A DNA stretch of 64,000 nucleotides from Ewingella sp. CoE-038-23 (GTDB lineage Bacteria; Pseudomonadota; Gammaproteobacteria; Enterobacterales; Enterobacteriaceae). The position numbers were made by a program, and so were the translations under genes. This document shows, piece by piece, positions 37,195 to 45,992 of the stretch. A model generated the notes under the pieces. That model was given only the letters and a program-made list of their open reading frames with translations, made no database searches and had not been told where the DNA came from. The stretch is from positions 3,162,001-3,226,000 of the forward strand of contig NZ_JAZHOH010000001.1 of the NCBI RefSeq assembly GCF_040419245.1, given 5' to 3'. How positions within the stretch are numbered: the first letter of the stretch is position 1; the number at the start of each line of letters is the position of its first letter.

Positions 37195-38487
37195 TTACGC
37201 CGCGCGATCCTCGCGTTCATCTTCGATATCAATGATCTCTTCTTCGCCGCGCACCAGTTCAATCACTTTGAACAGCAGGCTGAGGAAGATACCGACGATG
37301 GTCGCCAGCGCCATGCCTTTCAGCTCCGCAGCGCCAATGTGGATCTTCGCGCCGCTGACGCCGATGATCAGAATGACCGCGGTGAGGATCAGGTTCTGCG
37401 CTTTGTTGTAATCCACTTTGGACTCAATCAGCACGCGGATACCCGAGGCACCAATCACGCCGTACAGCAGTAGAGAAACGCCGCCCATCACTGGAACCGG
37501 CACGGCCTGAATCGCCGCCGCCAGCTTGCCGATGCAGGACAACATAATCGCCAGAATCGCCGCGCCGCCGATAACCCAGGTGCTGTAGACCTTGGTGATC
37601 GCCATTACGCCGATGTTTTCGCCATAGGTGGTATTTGGCGTAGAACCAAAAAAGCCCGACAGCACGGTGGATAACCCATTTGCCAGCATCGAGCGATGCA
37701 GGCCCGGGTCGCGCAGCAGATCCTTTTTGACAATATTCGCCGTCACCACCAGGTGCCCGACGTGCTCGGCAATCACCACCAGCGCGGCGGGTAGAATAGT
37801 CAGGATCGCCACCCACTCAAAGCGCGGGGTGTAGAAGGTTGGCAGCGCGAACCAGTGGGCAGATTCAATGGTAGACACATCCACCACGCCCATAAAGAAT
37901 GACAGCGCATAGCCCACCAGCACGCCAATCAGAATCGGGATAATCGCCAGGAAGCCGCGGAACAGCACCGAGCCGAGCACCGTCACGGCCAGCGTTACCA
38001 TGGAAATGGTAATGGTGGTGGAATCAGCCGACGCGCCCTCGGCAGGCAGCAATCCGGCCATGTTGGCGGCAACCCCCGCCAGCTCTAACCCGATGACGGC
38101 AACGATTGCGCCCATCGCCGCAGGGGGGAACATGACGTTTATCCAGCCAATCCCGGCCTTTTTCACAATCAGCGCGACTAAGCAGAACAGCAGGCCGCAG
38201 ACGATAAACCCACCCAGCGCCGCCTCATAGCCCATCGGTAATAACAGCAGGACCGGCGAAATAAAGGCAAAGCTGGAGCCGAGATAAGCGGGAATTTTGC
38301 CCTTACAGACAAACAGATACAGCAAAGTGCCGATGCCGTTGAACAGCAGCACCGTGGCCGGATTAATTTTAAACAGGATCGGCACCAGCACCGTGGCACC
38401 GAACATAGCGAACAGATGCTGGAAACTTAGGGGAATGGTCTGCAACAGCGGCGGGCGCTCACTTACCCCAATGACGCGACGTGTCAT
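37195..38487 (-). CDS. uraA: Uracil:proton symporter UraA
   Basis: Inner-membrane uracil uptake protein of the NAT/NCS2 family, 430 residues (E. coli 429), 14 membrane segments in two inverted repeats. LLQTIPLSFQHLFAMFGATVLVP starts TM1; the substrate and proton residues lie in VVIAEHVGHLVVT (Glu about 243, His 247) and in GFFGSTPNTTYGENIGVMAITK (Glu about 292). The C-terminal tail VRGEEEIIDIEDERED is acidic, as usual. The ATG at 38487 has GAGAGGAT upstream. It is the second gene after upp, with a terminator between, suggesting partial read-through. Confidence 0.95.
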   Translation of the reverse strand: MTRRVIGVSERPPLLQTIPLSFQHLFAMFGATVLVPILFKINPATVLLFNGIGTLLYLFVCKGKIPAYLGSSFAFISPVLLLLPMGYEAALGGFIVCGLLFCLVALIVKKAGIGWINVMFPPAAMGAIVAVIGLELAGVAANMAGLLPAEGASADSTTITISMVTLAVTVLGSVLFRGFLAIIPILIGVLVGYALSFFMGVVDVSTIESAHWFALPTFYTPRFEWVAILTILPAALVVIAEHVGHLVVTANIVKKDLLRDPGLHRSMLANGLSTVLSGFFGSTPNTTYGENIGVMAITKVYSTWVIGGAAILAIMLSCIGKLAAAIQAVPVPVMGGVSLLLYGVIGASGIRVLIESKVDYNKAQNLILTAVILIIGVSGAKIHIGAAELKGMALATIVGIFLSLLFKVIELVRGEEEIIDIEDEREDRAA

Positions 38488-38575
38488 GAATAGATCCTCT
38501 CAAAGAGTTGGCGATTATAGGTGTCATGTTTCAGCCGTGGCGGCCTGATAAAAAGGTAAGACCCTGATAAAAAAT

Positions 38576-38603
38576 CAAAAAAAAGCCGACTTCTCAGTCG
38601 GCT
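38576..38603 (-). terminator. Terminator between upp and uraA
   Basis: On the minus strand AGCCGACT / AGTCGGCT with a 4-base loop is followed by at least eight T. It lies about 17 bases past upp and before uraA, so uraA expression needs read-through or its own promoter. Confidence 0.9.
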
Positions 38604-38619
38604 GCTTTGTAACGAATGC

Positions 38620-39246
38620 TTATTTAGTACCAAATATCTTGTCGCCCGCATCGCCGAGGCCCGGCACGATGTAACCATGCTCATTTAACCCCTGGTCAAT
38701 GGAGGCGGTGTACAGCTCAATGTCCGGGTGCGCTTTCTCTAACGCGGCAATCCCTTCTGGAGCAGCAACCAGTACCAGCACTTTAATGCTCTGGCAGCCG
38801 GCTTTTTTCAGCAAGTCGATCGTGGCAATCATCGAGCCGCCGGTCGCCAGCATTGGGTCAACCACCAGCGCCAGACGCTCTTCAATATTAGAAACCAGCT
38901 TCTGGAAATAAGGCACAGGTTGCATAGTTTGTTCGTCACGGTAGACGCCCACCACGCTGATACGCGCGCTTGGAACGTGCTCCAGTACGCCTTCCATCAT
39001 GCCCAGGCCGGCACGCAGAATTGGCACTACAGTGATTTTCTTACCTTTGATCTGATCGATTTCTACCGGGCCGCACCAGCCTTCGATAGTCACTTTCTCA
39101 GTTTCTAAATCAGAAGTTGCTTCATAGGTCAGCAGACTCCCCACCTCAGAAGCCAGTTCGCGAAAACGTTTCGTGCTGATGTCATTCTCACGCATCAGGC
39201 CCAGCTTATGTCGCACCAGCGGGTGTTTCACCTCAACGATCTTCAT
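38620..39246 (-). CDS. upp: Uracil phosphoribosyltransferase Upp
   Basis: Pyrimidine salvage enzyme making UMP from uracil and PRPP; 208 residues, same as E. coli. [16 protein letters not shown] starts it; the flexible loop is around [12 protein letters not shown]; the PRPP-binding loop is [12 protein letters not shown] (about residues 129-140); the C-terminus [13 protein letters not shown] matches exactly. The ATG at 39246 has TTAGGAGA nine bases upstream, and the 53 extra codons of the open frame lie before the promoter. It diverges from purM. The promoter shows a T-tract at the start site (see 39275-39303). Confidence 0.97.
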   Translation of the reverse strand: MKIVEVKHPLVRHKLGLMRENDISTKRFRELASEVGSLLTYEATSDLETEKVTIEGWCGPVEIDQIKGKKITVVPILRAGLGMMEGVLEHVPSARISVVGVYRDEQTMQPVPYFQKLVSNIEERLALVVDPMLATGGSMIATIDLLKKAGCQSIKVLVLVAAPEGIAALEKAHPDIELYTASIDQGLNEHGYIVPGLGDAGDKIFGTK

Positions 39247-39274
39247 TTTTATTTCTCCTAAGGTGGTTGTGCTG

Positions 39275-39303
39275 CAAAAAAAAATCGCGAGATTATAACG
39301 CCT
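39275..39303 (-). promoter_or_regulatory. upp promoter with T-tract for reiterative transcription
   Basis: On the minus strand TATAAT (39297-39292) is followed by CTCGC, then GA and nine T (39284-39276). E. coli upp begins transcription at GATTTTTTTTG and uses slippage on this tract, at high UTP, to abort transcripts. The same layout is kept here, so UTP control is likely. Confidence 0.75.
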
Positions 39304-39399
39304 TTTTTTTTGAACGCCACTGCCAATAGCCTGATCGCGGTCAATAGAATGTCGATCAACAGTATAGACAGCAGAATGACTCTCAACCTCACAAGCCCC

Positions 39400-39415
39400 T
39401 CGCAAACGTTTGCCT
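39400..39415. promoter_or_regulatory. PurR operator of purMN
   Basis: TCGCAAACGTTTGCCT fits the PurR pattern ANGCAANCGNTTNCNT with its central CG dyad. It overlaps the -35 region of a promoter whose -10 is TAGAAT (39423-39428), 54 bases before the purM start. Repression by PurR with hypoxanthine or guanine is expected, as in E. coli. Confidence 0.85.
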
Positions 39416-39468
39416 TGGCTGTTAGAATTGCCGCGTTTTATTTTACCAACCGCCTTGGGGATTACGCA

Positions 39469-40506
39469 GTGACCGACAAGACCTCTCTCAGCTATAAAGA
39501 CGCAGGTGTGGATATCGATGCAGGTAACGCATTAGTAGACCGCATCAAAGGTGTAGTAAAACAGACTCGTCGTCCGGAAGTGATGGGCGGATTGGGTGGT
39601 TTTGGTGCCCTGTGCGCGCTGCCGCAAAAATATCGTGAACCTGTGCTGGTTTCGGGTACCGACGGCGTTGGCACCAAGCTGCGTCTGGCAATGGACTTGA
39701 AACGCCACGACACTATCGGCATTGATTTAGTCGCCATGTGCGTTAACGATTTGATTGTTCAGGGTGCTGAACCCCTGTTCTTCCTCGATTATTACGCCAC
39801 CGGTAAGTTGGACGTCGACACCGCCGCCAGCGTGATCACCGGGATTGCCGAAGGCTGTAAGCAGTCTGGTTGTGCATTAGTCGGCGGCGAAACCGCTGAG
39901 ATGCCGGGCATGTATCACGGCGAAGATTACGACGTGGCAGGCTTCTGCGTGGGCGTGGTAGAAAAGTCAGAAATCATCGATGGCAGCAAAGTGGCTGACG
40001 GCGATGCAGTGATTGCTCTGGCAGCCAGCGGCCCGCACTCCAACGGCTACTCGCTGGTGCGCAAAATCCTCGAAGTGAGCAAAACCAATCCAGAAACCAC
40101 GGATTTGGCCGGTAAGTCTCTGGCAGATCATCTGCTGGCACCGACCAAAATCTATGTGAAATCGATTCTGAAATTGATTGAGCAAGTTGAAGTTCACGGC
40201 ATCGTGCATCTCACCGGTGGCGGCTTCTGGGAAAATATCCCACGCGTGCTGCCGGATAACACCCAAGTGGTGATTGACGAAGCAAGCTGGCAGTGGCCGG
40301 ACGTGTTCAACTGGCTGCAAACTGCCGGTAACGTCAGCCGCCACGAAATGTACCGCACCTTCAACTGTGGTGTGGGTATGTTGGTTGCTCTGCCTGCTGA
40401 GCTGGCCGATGAAGCCGTGGCCTTACTGAATGATAATGGCGAAAAAGCGTGGAAAATTGGTAGCGTAAAAGCCTCTAATTCCGAAGAACGCGTTATCATC
40501 AAGTAA
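39469..40506 (+). CDS. purM: AIR synthetase PurM
   Basis: Closes the imidazole ring: FGAM plus ATP gives AIR, step 5 of IMP synthesis; 345 residues, same as E. coli. [39 protein letters not shown] (glycine-rich ATP region, about 62-75), [23 protein letters not shown] and [16 protein letters not shown] are family motifs. The GTG at 39469, as in E. coli, is preceded by TTGGGGA; the frame opens 53 codons earlier inside the promoter. purN follows after 24 bases. Confidence 0.97.
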   Translation: MTDKTSLSYKDAGVDIDAGNALVDRIKGVVKQTRRPEVMGGLGGFGALCALPQKYREPVLVSGTDGVGTKLRLAMDLKRHDTIGIDLVAMCVNDLIVQGAEPLFFLDYYATGKLDVDTAASVITGIAEGCKQSGCALVGGETAEMPGMYHGEDYDVAGFCVGVVEKSEIIDGSKVADGDAVIALAASGPHSNGYSLVRKILEVSKTNPETTDLAGKSLADHLLAPTKIYVKSILKLIEQVEVHGIVHLTGGGFWENIPRVLPDNTQVVIDEASWQWPDVFNWLQTAGNVSRHEMYRTFNCGVGMLVALPAELADEAVALLNDNGEKAWKIGSVKASNSEERVIIK

Positions 40507-40530
40507 ATTCGACTACAGACAGGTGTTGAG

Positions 40531-41169
40531 ATGAAAAGGATCGTGGTGTTGGTATCAGGCGAAGGGAGTAACCTCCAGGCGCTGATTGATGCCTGCCAGC
40601 AAGGACGTATTTACGCGACGCTCAGCGCCGTCTTCAGTAATAAAGCCTCGGCATTCGGGCTGGAACGGGCGCAGTCGGCCGGTATTCCCGCTCATGCATT
40701 AGATGTAAAATCCTTTGCCGACCGCGCGGCGTTTGACGTCGCGCTGGCCGATGCCATCGAGGCTTACAATCCCGACTTGATCGTGCTTGCGGGCTACATG
40801 CGCATTCTCACGGCTGAGTTCGTTCAGCGTTTCGCTGGCCGCATGCTCAATATTCACCCTTCCCTGCTGCCAAAATATCCCGGCCTGCACACTCATCGTC
40901 AAGCAATTGAAAATCAAGATGAAGTTCACGGCACTTCCGTCCACTTCGTGACTGAACAACTCGACGGCGGTCCGGTTATTCTGCAAGCCAAGGTGCCGGT
41001 TTTCAGTGATGACAGCGAAGATGAGCTGGTTGAACGCGTGCAGACGCAGGAACACAGCATCTATCCGCTGGTGGTAAGTTGGTTTGTCGATGGTCGTTTA
41101 GCGCTAAAAGATGGCGTGGCCTACCTCGACGGTAATCCGCTACCAGAGCAGGGTTACGCCGCAGATTAA
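40531..41169 (+). CDS. purN: Glycinamide ribonucleotide formyltransferase PurN
   Basis: Transfers a formyl group from 10-formyl-tetrahydrofolate to GAR, step 3 of IMP synthesis; 212 residues, same as E. coli. VLVSGEGSNLQALIDA binds the phosphate; the catalytic Asn and His are in MLNIHPSLLPKYPGLHTH (about 106-108) and the Asp in VTEQLDGGPVI (about 144). AGGTGTTGAG lies upstream of the ATG at 40531. It is the second gene of the purMN operon and is followed by a terminator. Confidence 0.97.
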   Translation: MKRIVVLVSGEGSNLQALIDACQQGRIYATLSAVFSNKASAFGLERAQSAGIPAHALDVKSFADRAAFDVALADAIEAYNPDLIVLAGYMRILTAEFVQRFAGRMLNIHPSLLPKYPGLHTHRQAIENQDEVHGTSVHFVTEQLDGGPVILQAKVPVFSDDSEDELVERVQTQEHSIYPLVVSWFVDGRLALKDGVAYLDGNPLPEQGYAAD

Positions 41170-41196
41170 ACTGCCCGCAGGCGATGATTTCACTAT

Positions 41197-41225
41197 AAAC
41201 CGGCCACGTGCCGGTTTTTTGTTTT
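41197..41225 (+). terminator. Terminator of purMN
   Basis: AAACCGGC / GCCGGTTT with a 5-base loop leads into TTTTTTGTTTT, about 28 bases after purN. Confidence 0.92.
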
Positions 41226-41380
41226 ATATCTGTTTACGTTCGTTTACATATTGACCGCTATAATGACTGCGTGAGTGCACGTTTAAAGTCGTTTGTGTGC
41301 TCACCTTTTCTTAAAACAGGACTGTTTAAAGAGCCTAGTTTCTAAAAAGTATCCGAATAAACGACATTTCGGGAAATTTT

Positions 41381-41956
41381 ATGTTTAGCAAGACCCACGT
41401 CAGATTACGTCCACTGGAAAAAGACGATTTGGCGTTCGTTCACCGTCTCGATAACAACGCAAGCATCATGCGTTACTGGTTCGAAGAGCCTTATGAAGCT
41501 TTTGTCGAACTGACCGACCTCTACAACAAACATATTCATGACCAAAGCGAACGCCGTTTTATCATTGAATATGAAAGCGGGCCTGTTGGTCTGGTGGAGT
41601 TAGTCGAGATTAATCACATACACCGTCGTGCTGAGTTTCAAATCATTATCGACCCCGCTCATCAAGGCAAAGGGTTTGCCGGTGATGCCGTCAAGTTAGC
41701 GATGGACTATGCGTTTTCCGTTCTTAACCTCTACAAGCTGTATTTAATCGTCGATAAAGAGAACAAAAAGGCGATTCATATCTACAACAAGTTGGGCTTT
41801 GAAGTAGAAGGCGAACTGAAACAGGAATTCTTCGTTAACGGGGAATACCGCAGCGCCATCCGTATGTGTATTTTCCAACCGCAATTCTTGGCGAAGTACA
41901 AAACCAAGCCGGCGGAATCCAAACGCGTTGATCCTATCGGCGCAGGCGTGGTTTAA
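41381..41956 (+). CDS. speG: Spermidine N1-acetyltransferase SpeG
   Basis: Acetylates spermidine and spermine with acetyl-CoA to relieve polyamine excess, for example in cold or stationary phase; forms a dodecamer in E. coli. It is 191 residues (E. coli 186). [20 protein letters not shown] to [13 protein letters not shown] is the allosteric spermine-binding N-terminal region; the GNAT acetyl-CoA loop is [20 protein letters not shown] (about 87-106); [13 protein letters not shown] carries the general-acid Tyr. In E. coli speG lies elsewhere; here it stands between purN and ppk. No clear Shine-Dalgarno is seen beyond GGGAAATT. Confidence 0.94.
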   Translation: MFSKTHVRLRPLEKDDLAFVHRLDNNASIMRYWFEEPYEAFVELTDLYNKHIHDQSERRFIIEYESGPVGLVELVEINHIHRRAEFQIIIDPAHQGKGFAGDAVKLAMDYAFSVLNLYKLYLIVDKENKKAIHIYNKLGFEVEGELKQEFFVNGEYRSAIRMCIFQPQFLAKYKTKPAESKRVDPIGAGVV

Positions 41957-41965
41957 CCGCCCTAT

Positions 41966-42030
41966 TAGCGGTGAACAAGCTGCTTTTCTAAAGCGTATCT
42001 TCATGAGATATCTTGTTCACCGCTAAGCTT
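41966..42030 (+). terminator. Long inverted repeat after speG, possible terminator
   Basis: AGCGGTGAACAAG (41966-41978) pairs with CTTGTTCACCGCT (42011-42023); the second arm is followed by AAGCTTTTTCC. The 32-base loop holds a smaller palindrome (TATCTTCATGAGATA). It probably ends speG mRNA, but the large loop is unusual. Confidence 0.6.
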
Positions 42031-42272
42031 TTTCCTCTCTCGTTGCGCCATTTAATGCTCACTTTCCACCCTCTGATTTAACCTCCGCTTTGTATTGGAC
42101 TTTCCTGTCAATCTTTCGCAATATTGGTAGTAGACACTAGGCCCCTCTCTCTCAATATTTTCCATTAGAGATATGTCGAACATCCACAGGATGTGAGCTG
42201 GAAATAGCGAGATTTTCCCTGGTGATTCATCGTGATAACGCTGAATGTTGGGCCATAAAGAATGGAGTTAAA
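42024..42272. other. Gap before ppk
   Basis: About 250 bases without a gene; together with the speG repeat the gap is 316 bases. It should contain the ppk promoter. A CTGTCA at 42105 is only half of a Pho box. No other site is convincing. Confidence 0.4.
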
Positions 42273-44351
42273 ATGGGTCAGGAAAAGCTTTATATAGAAA
42301 AAGAACTGAGCTGGCTGTCCTTCAATGAACGTGTTTTGCAGGAAGCGGCAGACAAAAGCAATCCTCTGATCGAACGCATGCGTTTTCTGGGCATCTACTC
42401 CAACAATCTGGACGAATTCTATAAAGTTCGTTTTGCCGATTTAAAACGCCGAATTTTAATCAGCGAAGAACAAGGTTTTATCGGCGCGTCTCGCCATTTG
42501 CTGAAAAAGATTCAGGCCAAGGTTCTGCGCATAGACCAAGAGTTTGACAGTCTTTACAACGACCTGCTGCTAGAGATGGCGCGCAACCAGATTTTCTTGA
42601 TCAACGAACGCCAGGTGTCTGAAAATCAGCAAAATTGGCTGCGTCAGTATTTCAAACAGCATCTGCGCCAGTTCATCACGCCTATTCTGATCAATCACGA
42701 CACCAATCTGGTTCAGTTCCTCAAAGACGATTACACCTATCTGGCAGTCGAAATTATTCGCGGTGAAGAGATCCACTACGCGCTGCTGGAAATTCCATCA
42801 GACAAAGTGCCGCGCTTCGTTAACTTGCCGCCGGAAACGCCGCGCCGCCGCAAGCCGATGATCTTGCTGGATAACATCCTGCGCTACTGCCTTGATGACA
42901 TCTTTAAAGGCTTCTTTGATTACGACCAGCTCAACGCCTATTCGATGAAAATGACCCGTGACGCCGAGTACGACTTGGTGACGGAGATGGAATCGAGCCT
43001 GCTGGAATTAATGTCTTCGAGCCTGAAACAGCGCCTGACCGCCGAGCCGGTGCGCTTTGTTTATCAGCGCGATATGCCCGATGACATGGTCGAGCTGCTG
43101 CGCGGTAAACTGGGGATCTCTAACTATGATTCCGTCATTCCCGGCGGCCGCTACCACAATTTTAAAGACTTCATCGGCTTCCCAAATGTCGGCAAAGCCA
43201 ACCTGGTCAACCGCCCGCTGCCGAGACTGCGCCATCTGTTCTTCGATAAATTCCGCAACGGCTTTGAAGCGATTCGCCAACAAGACGTGTTGCTTTACTA
43301 CCCGTACTATACCTTTGAGCACGTGCTGGAGCTGCTGCGTCAGGCCTCTTTCGACCCCAACGTGCTGTCAATCAAGATCAATATTTACCGCGTAGCCAAA
43401 GACTCGCGCATTATCGAATCGATGATCCACGCGGCGCATAACGGCAAAAAAGTCACGGTGGTGGTGGAGCTACAGGCGCGCTTTGACGAAGAAGCCAACA
43501 TCCACTGGGCCAAGCGCCTGACGGAAGCTGGGGTGCACGTTATCTTCTCCGCGCCGGGCCTGAAAATTCACGCCAAACTATTTCTTATCTCACGCCGGGA
43601 AGGCGATGAAATCGTCCGCTATGCTCATATTGGGACCGGCAACTTTAACGAGAAAACGGCCCGTCTTTATACCGACTATTCTTTGCTGACGGCGGACAGC
43701 CGCATCACCAATGAAGTGCGCCGGGTGTTTAACTTTATTGAGAATCCATACCGGCCGGTGACTTTCGAGCACCTGATGGTATCGCCACAAAACTCCCGCG
43801 ATATGCTGTATAAGCTGATCGATCAGGAGATTGCCAACGTGCAGGCTGGCGGTAACGGCGGGATCACGCTGAAAATCAACAACCTGGTGGATAAGGGCCT
43901 GATTGATCGCCTCTACGCCGCTTCCAACGTTGGAGTGAAAATCCGCCTGTTGATCCGCGGCATGTGCTCGCTGGTACCGGAACTGCCGGGCGTCAGTGAA
44001 AACATTCAGGTGACCAGTATTGTTGACCGTTATCTCGAGCACGACCGGGTGTATGTGTTTGAAAATAATGGCGACACCAAAGTGTTCCTGTCCTCTGCGG
44101 ACTGGATGACGCGCAACATCGACTACCGTATTGAAGTGGCCGTCGCCCTGCTGGATCCGACGCTAAAACAGCGCGTGCTCGACATCCTCGACCTGCTGTT
44201 CAGCGACACGGTGAAAGCCAGATATATTGATAAAGATCTCAGTAATCGTTATGTTCCACGCGGAAATCGTCGTAAGGTGCGCGCGCAGCTGGCTATCTAC
44301 GACTACCTCAAAGCCTTCGAGCTTGAACATAATAAACAGCAACACGATTAG
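42273..44351 (+). CDS. ppk: Polyphosphate kinase Ppk
   Basis: Peripheral inner-membrane kinase that builds inorganic polyphosphate from ATP; 692 residues (E. coli 688). [25 protein letters not shown] starts the N domain; the head domain follows (about 107-317); the two phospholipase-D-like catalytic domains hold the autophosphorylated His in [12 protein letters not shown] (about 434) and the second essential His in [14 protein letters not shown] (about 593). The ATG at 42273 has ATGGAG eight bases before; the 17 codons upstream lack a ribosome site. ppx follows by 27 bases, forming the ppk-ppx operon. Confidence 0.97.
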   Translation: MGQEKLYIEKELSWLSFNERVLQEAADKSNPLIERMRFLGIYSNNLDEFYKVRFADLKRRILISEEQGFIGASRHLLKKIQAKVLRIDQEFDSLYNDLLLEMARNQIFLINERQVSENQQNWLRQYFKQHLRQFITPILINHDTNLVQFLKDDYTYLAVEIIRGEEIHYALLEIPSDKVPRFVNLPPETPRRRKPMILLDNILRYCLDDIFKGFFDYDQLNAYSMKMTRDAEYDLVTEMESSLLELMSSSLKQRLTAEPVRFVYQRDMPDDMVELLRGKLGISNYDSVIPGGRYHNFKDFIGFPNVGKANLVNRPLPRLRHLFFDKFRNGFEAIRQQDVLLYYPYYTFEHVLELLRQASFDPNVLSIKINIYRVAKDSRIIESMIHAAHNGKKVTVVVELQARFDEEANIHWAKRLTEAGVHVIFSAPGLKIHAKLFLISRREGDEIVRYAHIGTGNFNEKTARLYTDYSLLTADSRITNEVRRVFNFIENPYRPVTFEHLMVSPQNSRDMLYKLIDQEIANVQAGGNGGITLKINNLVDKGLIDRLYAASNVGVKIRLLIRGMCSLVPELPGVSENIQVTSIVDRYLEHDRVYVFENNGDTKVFLSSADWMTRNIDYRIEVAVALLDPTLKQRVLDILDLLFSDTVKARYIDKDLSNRYVPRGNRRKVRAQLAIYDYLKAFELEHNKQQHD

Positions 44352-44378
44352 GCCTGACACTTTGGAGCACCACATATT

Positions 44379-45929
44379 ATGCCCCTGAACAACACCATAA
44401 ACGCCAAACCGCAAGAGATTGCGGCTATCGACCTCGGGTCAAACAGCTTCCATATGGTGATAGCGCGCGTCGTGAATGGCGCGCTACAGGTGTTGGGCCG
44501 CCTGAAGCAGCGTGTGCATCTGGCTGACGGTCTGGACAGCAACAACGTATTGAGCGAAGAAGCTATCCAGCGCGGTCTTGACTGTCTGGCGCTGTTTGCC
44601 GAACGTTTACAAGGCTTTCCCGAACAGAACGTGACCATTGTCGGCACCCACTCGCTACGTCAGGCGGTGAATGCTGAAGAGTTCCTCCAGCGCGCCGCCG
44701 AGGTTATCCCCTATCCGATTGAAATCATTTCCGGGCAGGAGGAGGCGCGCCTGATTTTCATGGGCGTCGAGCACACTCAGCCCGAAAAAGGCCGCAAGCT
44801 GGTGATTGATATCGGCGGCGGGTCGACGGAGTTGGTGATCGGCGAAGATTTCGAGCCACTGCTGGCAGAGAGCCGCCGCATGGGCTGCGTCAGCTTTGGG
44901 CAATATTTCTTCCCCGACGGCGAAATCAGCCGCGCTAACTTTAAACGCGCCCAGCTGGCCGCCGCGCAAAAGCTGGAAACCATGGCCTGGCAGTATCGTC
45001 TGCAAGGCTGGCAGTACGCGCTAGGCGCGTCGGGCACCATTAAAGCCACTTATGAAGTGCTGGTGGAAATGGGCGAAAAAGACGGCCTTATTACCCCTGA
45101 ACGCCTGAAAATGCTCACTGAAGAAGTGATGAATTACAAAAACTTCTCCTCGCTGAGCCTGCCGGGCCTGTCCGAAGATCGTCAGTCGGTATTTGTGCCG
45201 GGTCTGGCTATCTTGTGCGGCGTGTTCGATGCGTTGGCAATCAAAGAGTTACGACTGTCGGACGGCGCGCTGCGCGAAGGCGTACTGTATGAGATGGAAG
45301 GTCGCTTCCGCCATCAGGATATCCGCACTCGCACCGCAAAAAGCCTGGCCGAGCACTACAACATTGACCGCGAGCAGGCGCGCCGCGTGCTGGAAACCAC
45401 CGAATTACTCTATGCCCAGTGGCTGGCGCAAAACTCAAAACTGGTGCAGCCACAGCTCGAATCTCTGCTGAAATTCGCTGCCATGCTGCATGAAGTGGGG
45501 TTAAGCATTAACCACAGCGGCATGCATCGCCATTCGGCCTATATCTTGCAGAATACCAACCTTCCGGGCTTCAATCAGGAGCAGCAAACCCTACTGGCTA
45601 CGCTGGTGCGTTTCCACCGTAAAGGGGTGAAACTGGAAGAGCTGCCACGCCTTAACCTGTTCAAGAAAAAGCATTACCTGCCGCTGGTGCAGCTTTTGCG
45701 CCTCGGCGCACTGCTGAACAATCAGCGTCAATCCACCACCACGCCAGAGACGCTGCGACTGCTTACGGATGATAATCATTGGACGTTGCGCTTCCCCGCC
45801 GGTTATTTGGCGCAGAACAACCTGGTGCAGTTGGATTTTGAACGGGAACAGAGTTACTGGGACGACGTGACGGGCTGGAAGCTGATTCTGGAAGAAGAGG
45901 ACGGCGAGCAGGAAGATCCTGCTAAATAA
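44379..45929 (+). CDS. ppx: Exopolyphosphatase Ppx
   Basis: Processively removes terminal phosphate from polyphosphate and balances Ppk; 516 residues (E. coli 513). The ASKHA fold shows the phosphate loop [15 protein letters not shown] (about 13-27), [13 protein letters not shown] (catalytic Glu about 121) and the second phosphate loop [15 protein letters not shown] (about 141-155). The C-terminal HD-like half has [24 protein letters not shown]. The ATG at 44379 is preceded by the weak site GGAGCACC. Its N-terminus identifies Ppx rather than GppA, with ppk next to it. Confidence 0.96.
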   Translation: MPLNNTINAKPQEIAAIDLGSNSFHMVIARVVNGALQVLGRLKQRVHLADGLDSNNVLSEEAIQRGLDCLALFAERLQGFPEQNVTIVGTHSLRQAVNAEEFLQRAAEVIPYPIEIISGQEEARLIFMGVEHTQPEKGRKLVIDIGGGSTELVIGEDFEPLLAESRRMGCVSFGQYFFPDGEISRANFKRAQLAAAQKLETMAWQYRLQGWQYALGASGTIKATYEVLVEMGEKDGLITPERLKMLTEEVMNYKNFSSLSLPGLSEDRQSVFVPGLAILCGVFDALAIKELRLSDGALREGVLYEMEGRFRHQDIRTRTAKSLAEHYNIDREQARRVLETTELLYAQWLAQNSKLVQPQLESLLKFAAMLHEVGLSINHSGMHRHSAYILQNTNLPGFNQEQQTLLATLVRFHRKGVKLEELPRLNLFKKKHYLPLVQLLRLGALLNNQRQSTTTPETLRLLTDDNHWTLRFPAGYLAQNNLVQLDFEREQSYWDDVTGWKLILEEEDGEQEDPAK

Positions 45930-45949
45930 CCCGCCAGCCTTTGGTTAGA

Positions 45950-45983
45950 CGCGATCCTGCCCTTTCACAAGGAGAGGATCGCG
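45950..45983 (+). terminator. Hairpin between ppx and pdeF
   Basis: CGCGATCCT / AGGATCGCG with inner CCTT/AAGG pairs lies between two converging stop codons. The T-run after it is poor (GCTTTTAG), so termination is uncertain. Confidence 0.45.
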
Positions 45984-45992
45984 GTAACGCTT

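Noticed and set aside
42105..42122. Pho box before ppk
   Set aside because: Only the first CTGTCA is present; the second half-site 11 bases on does not match.
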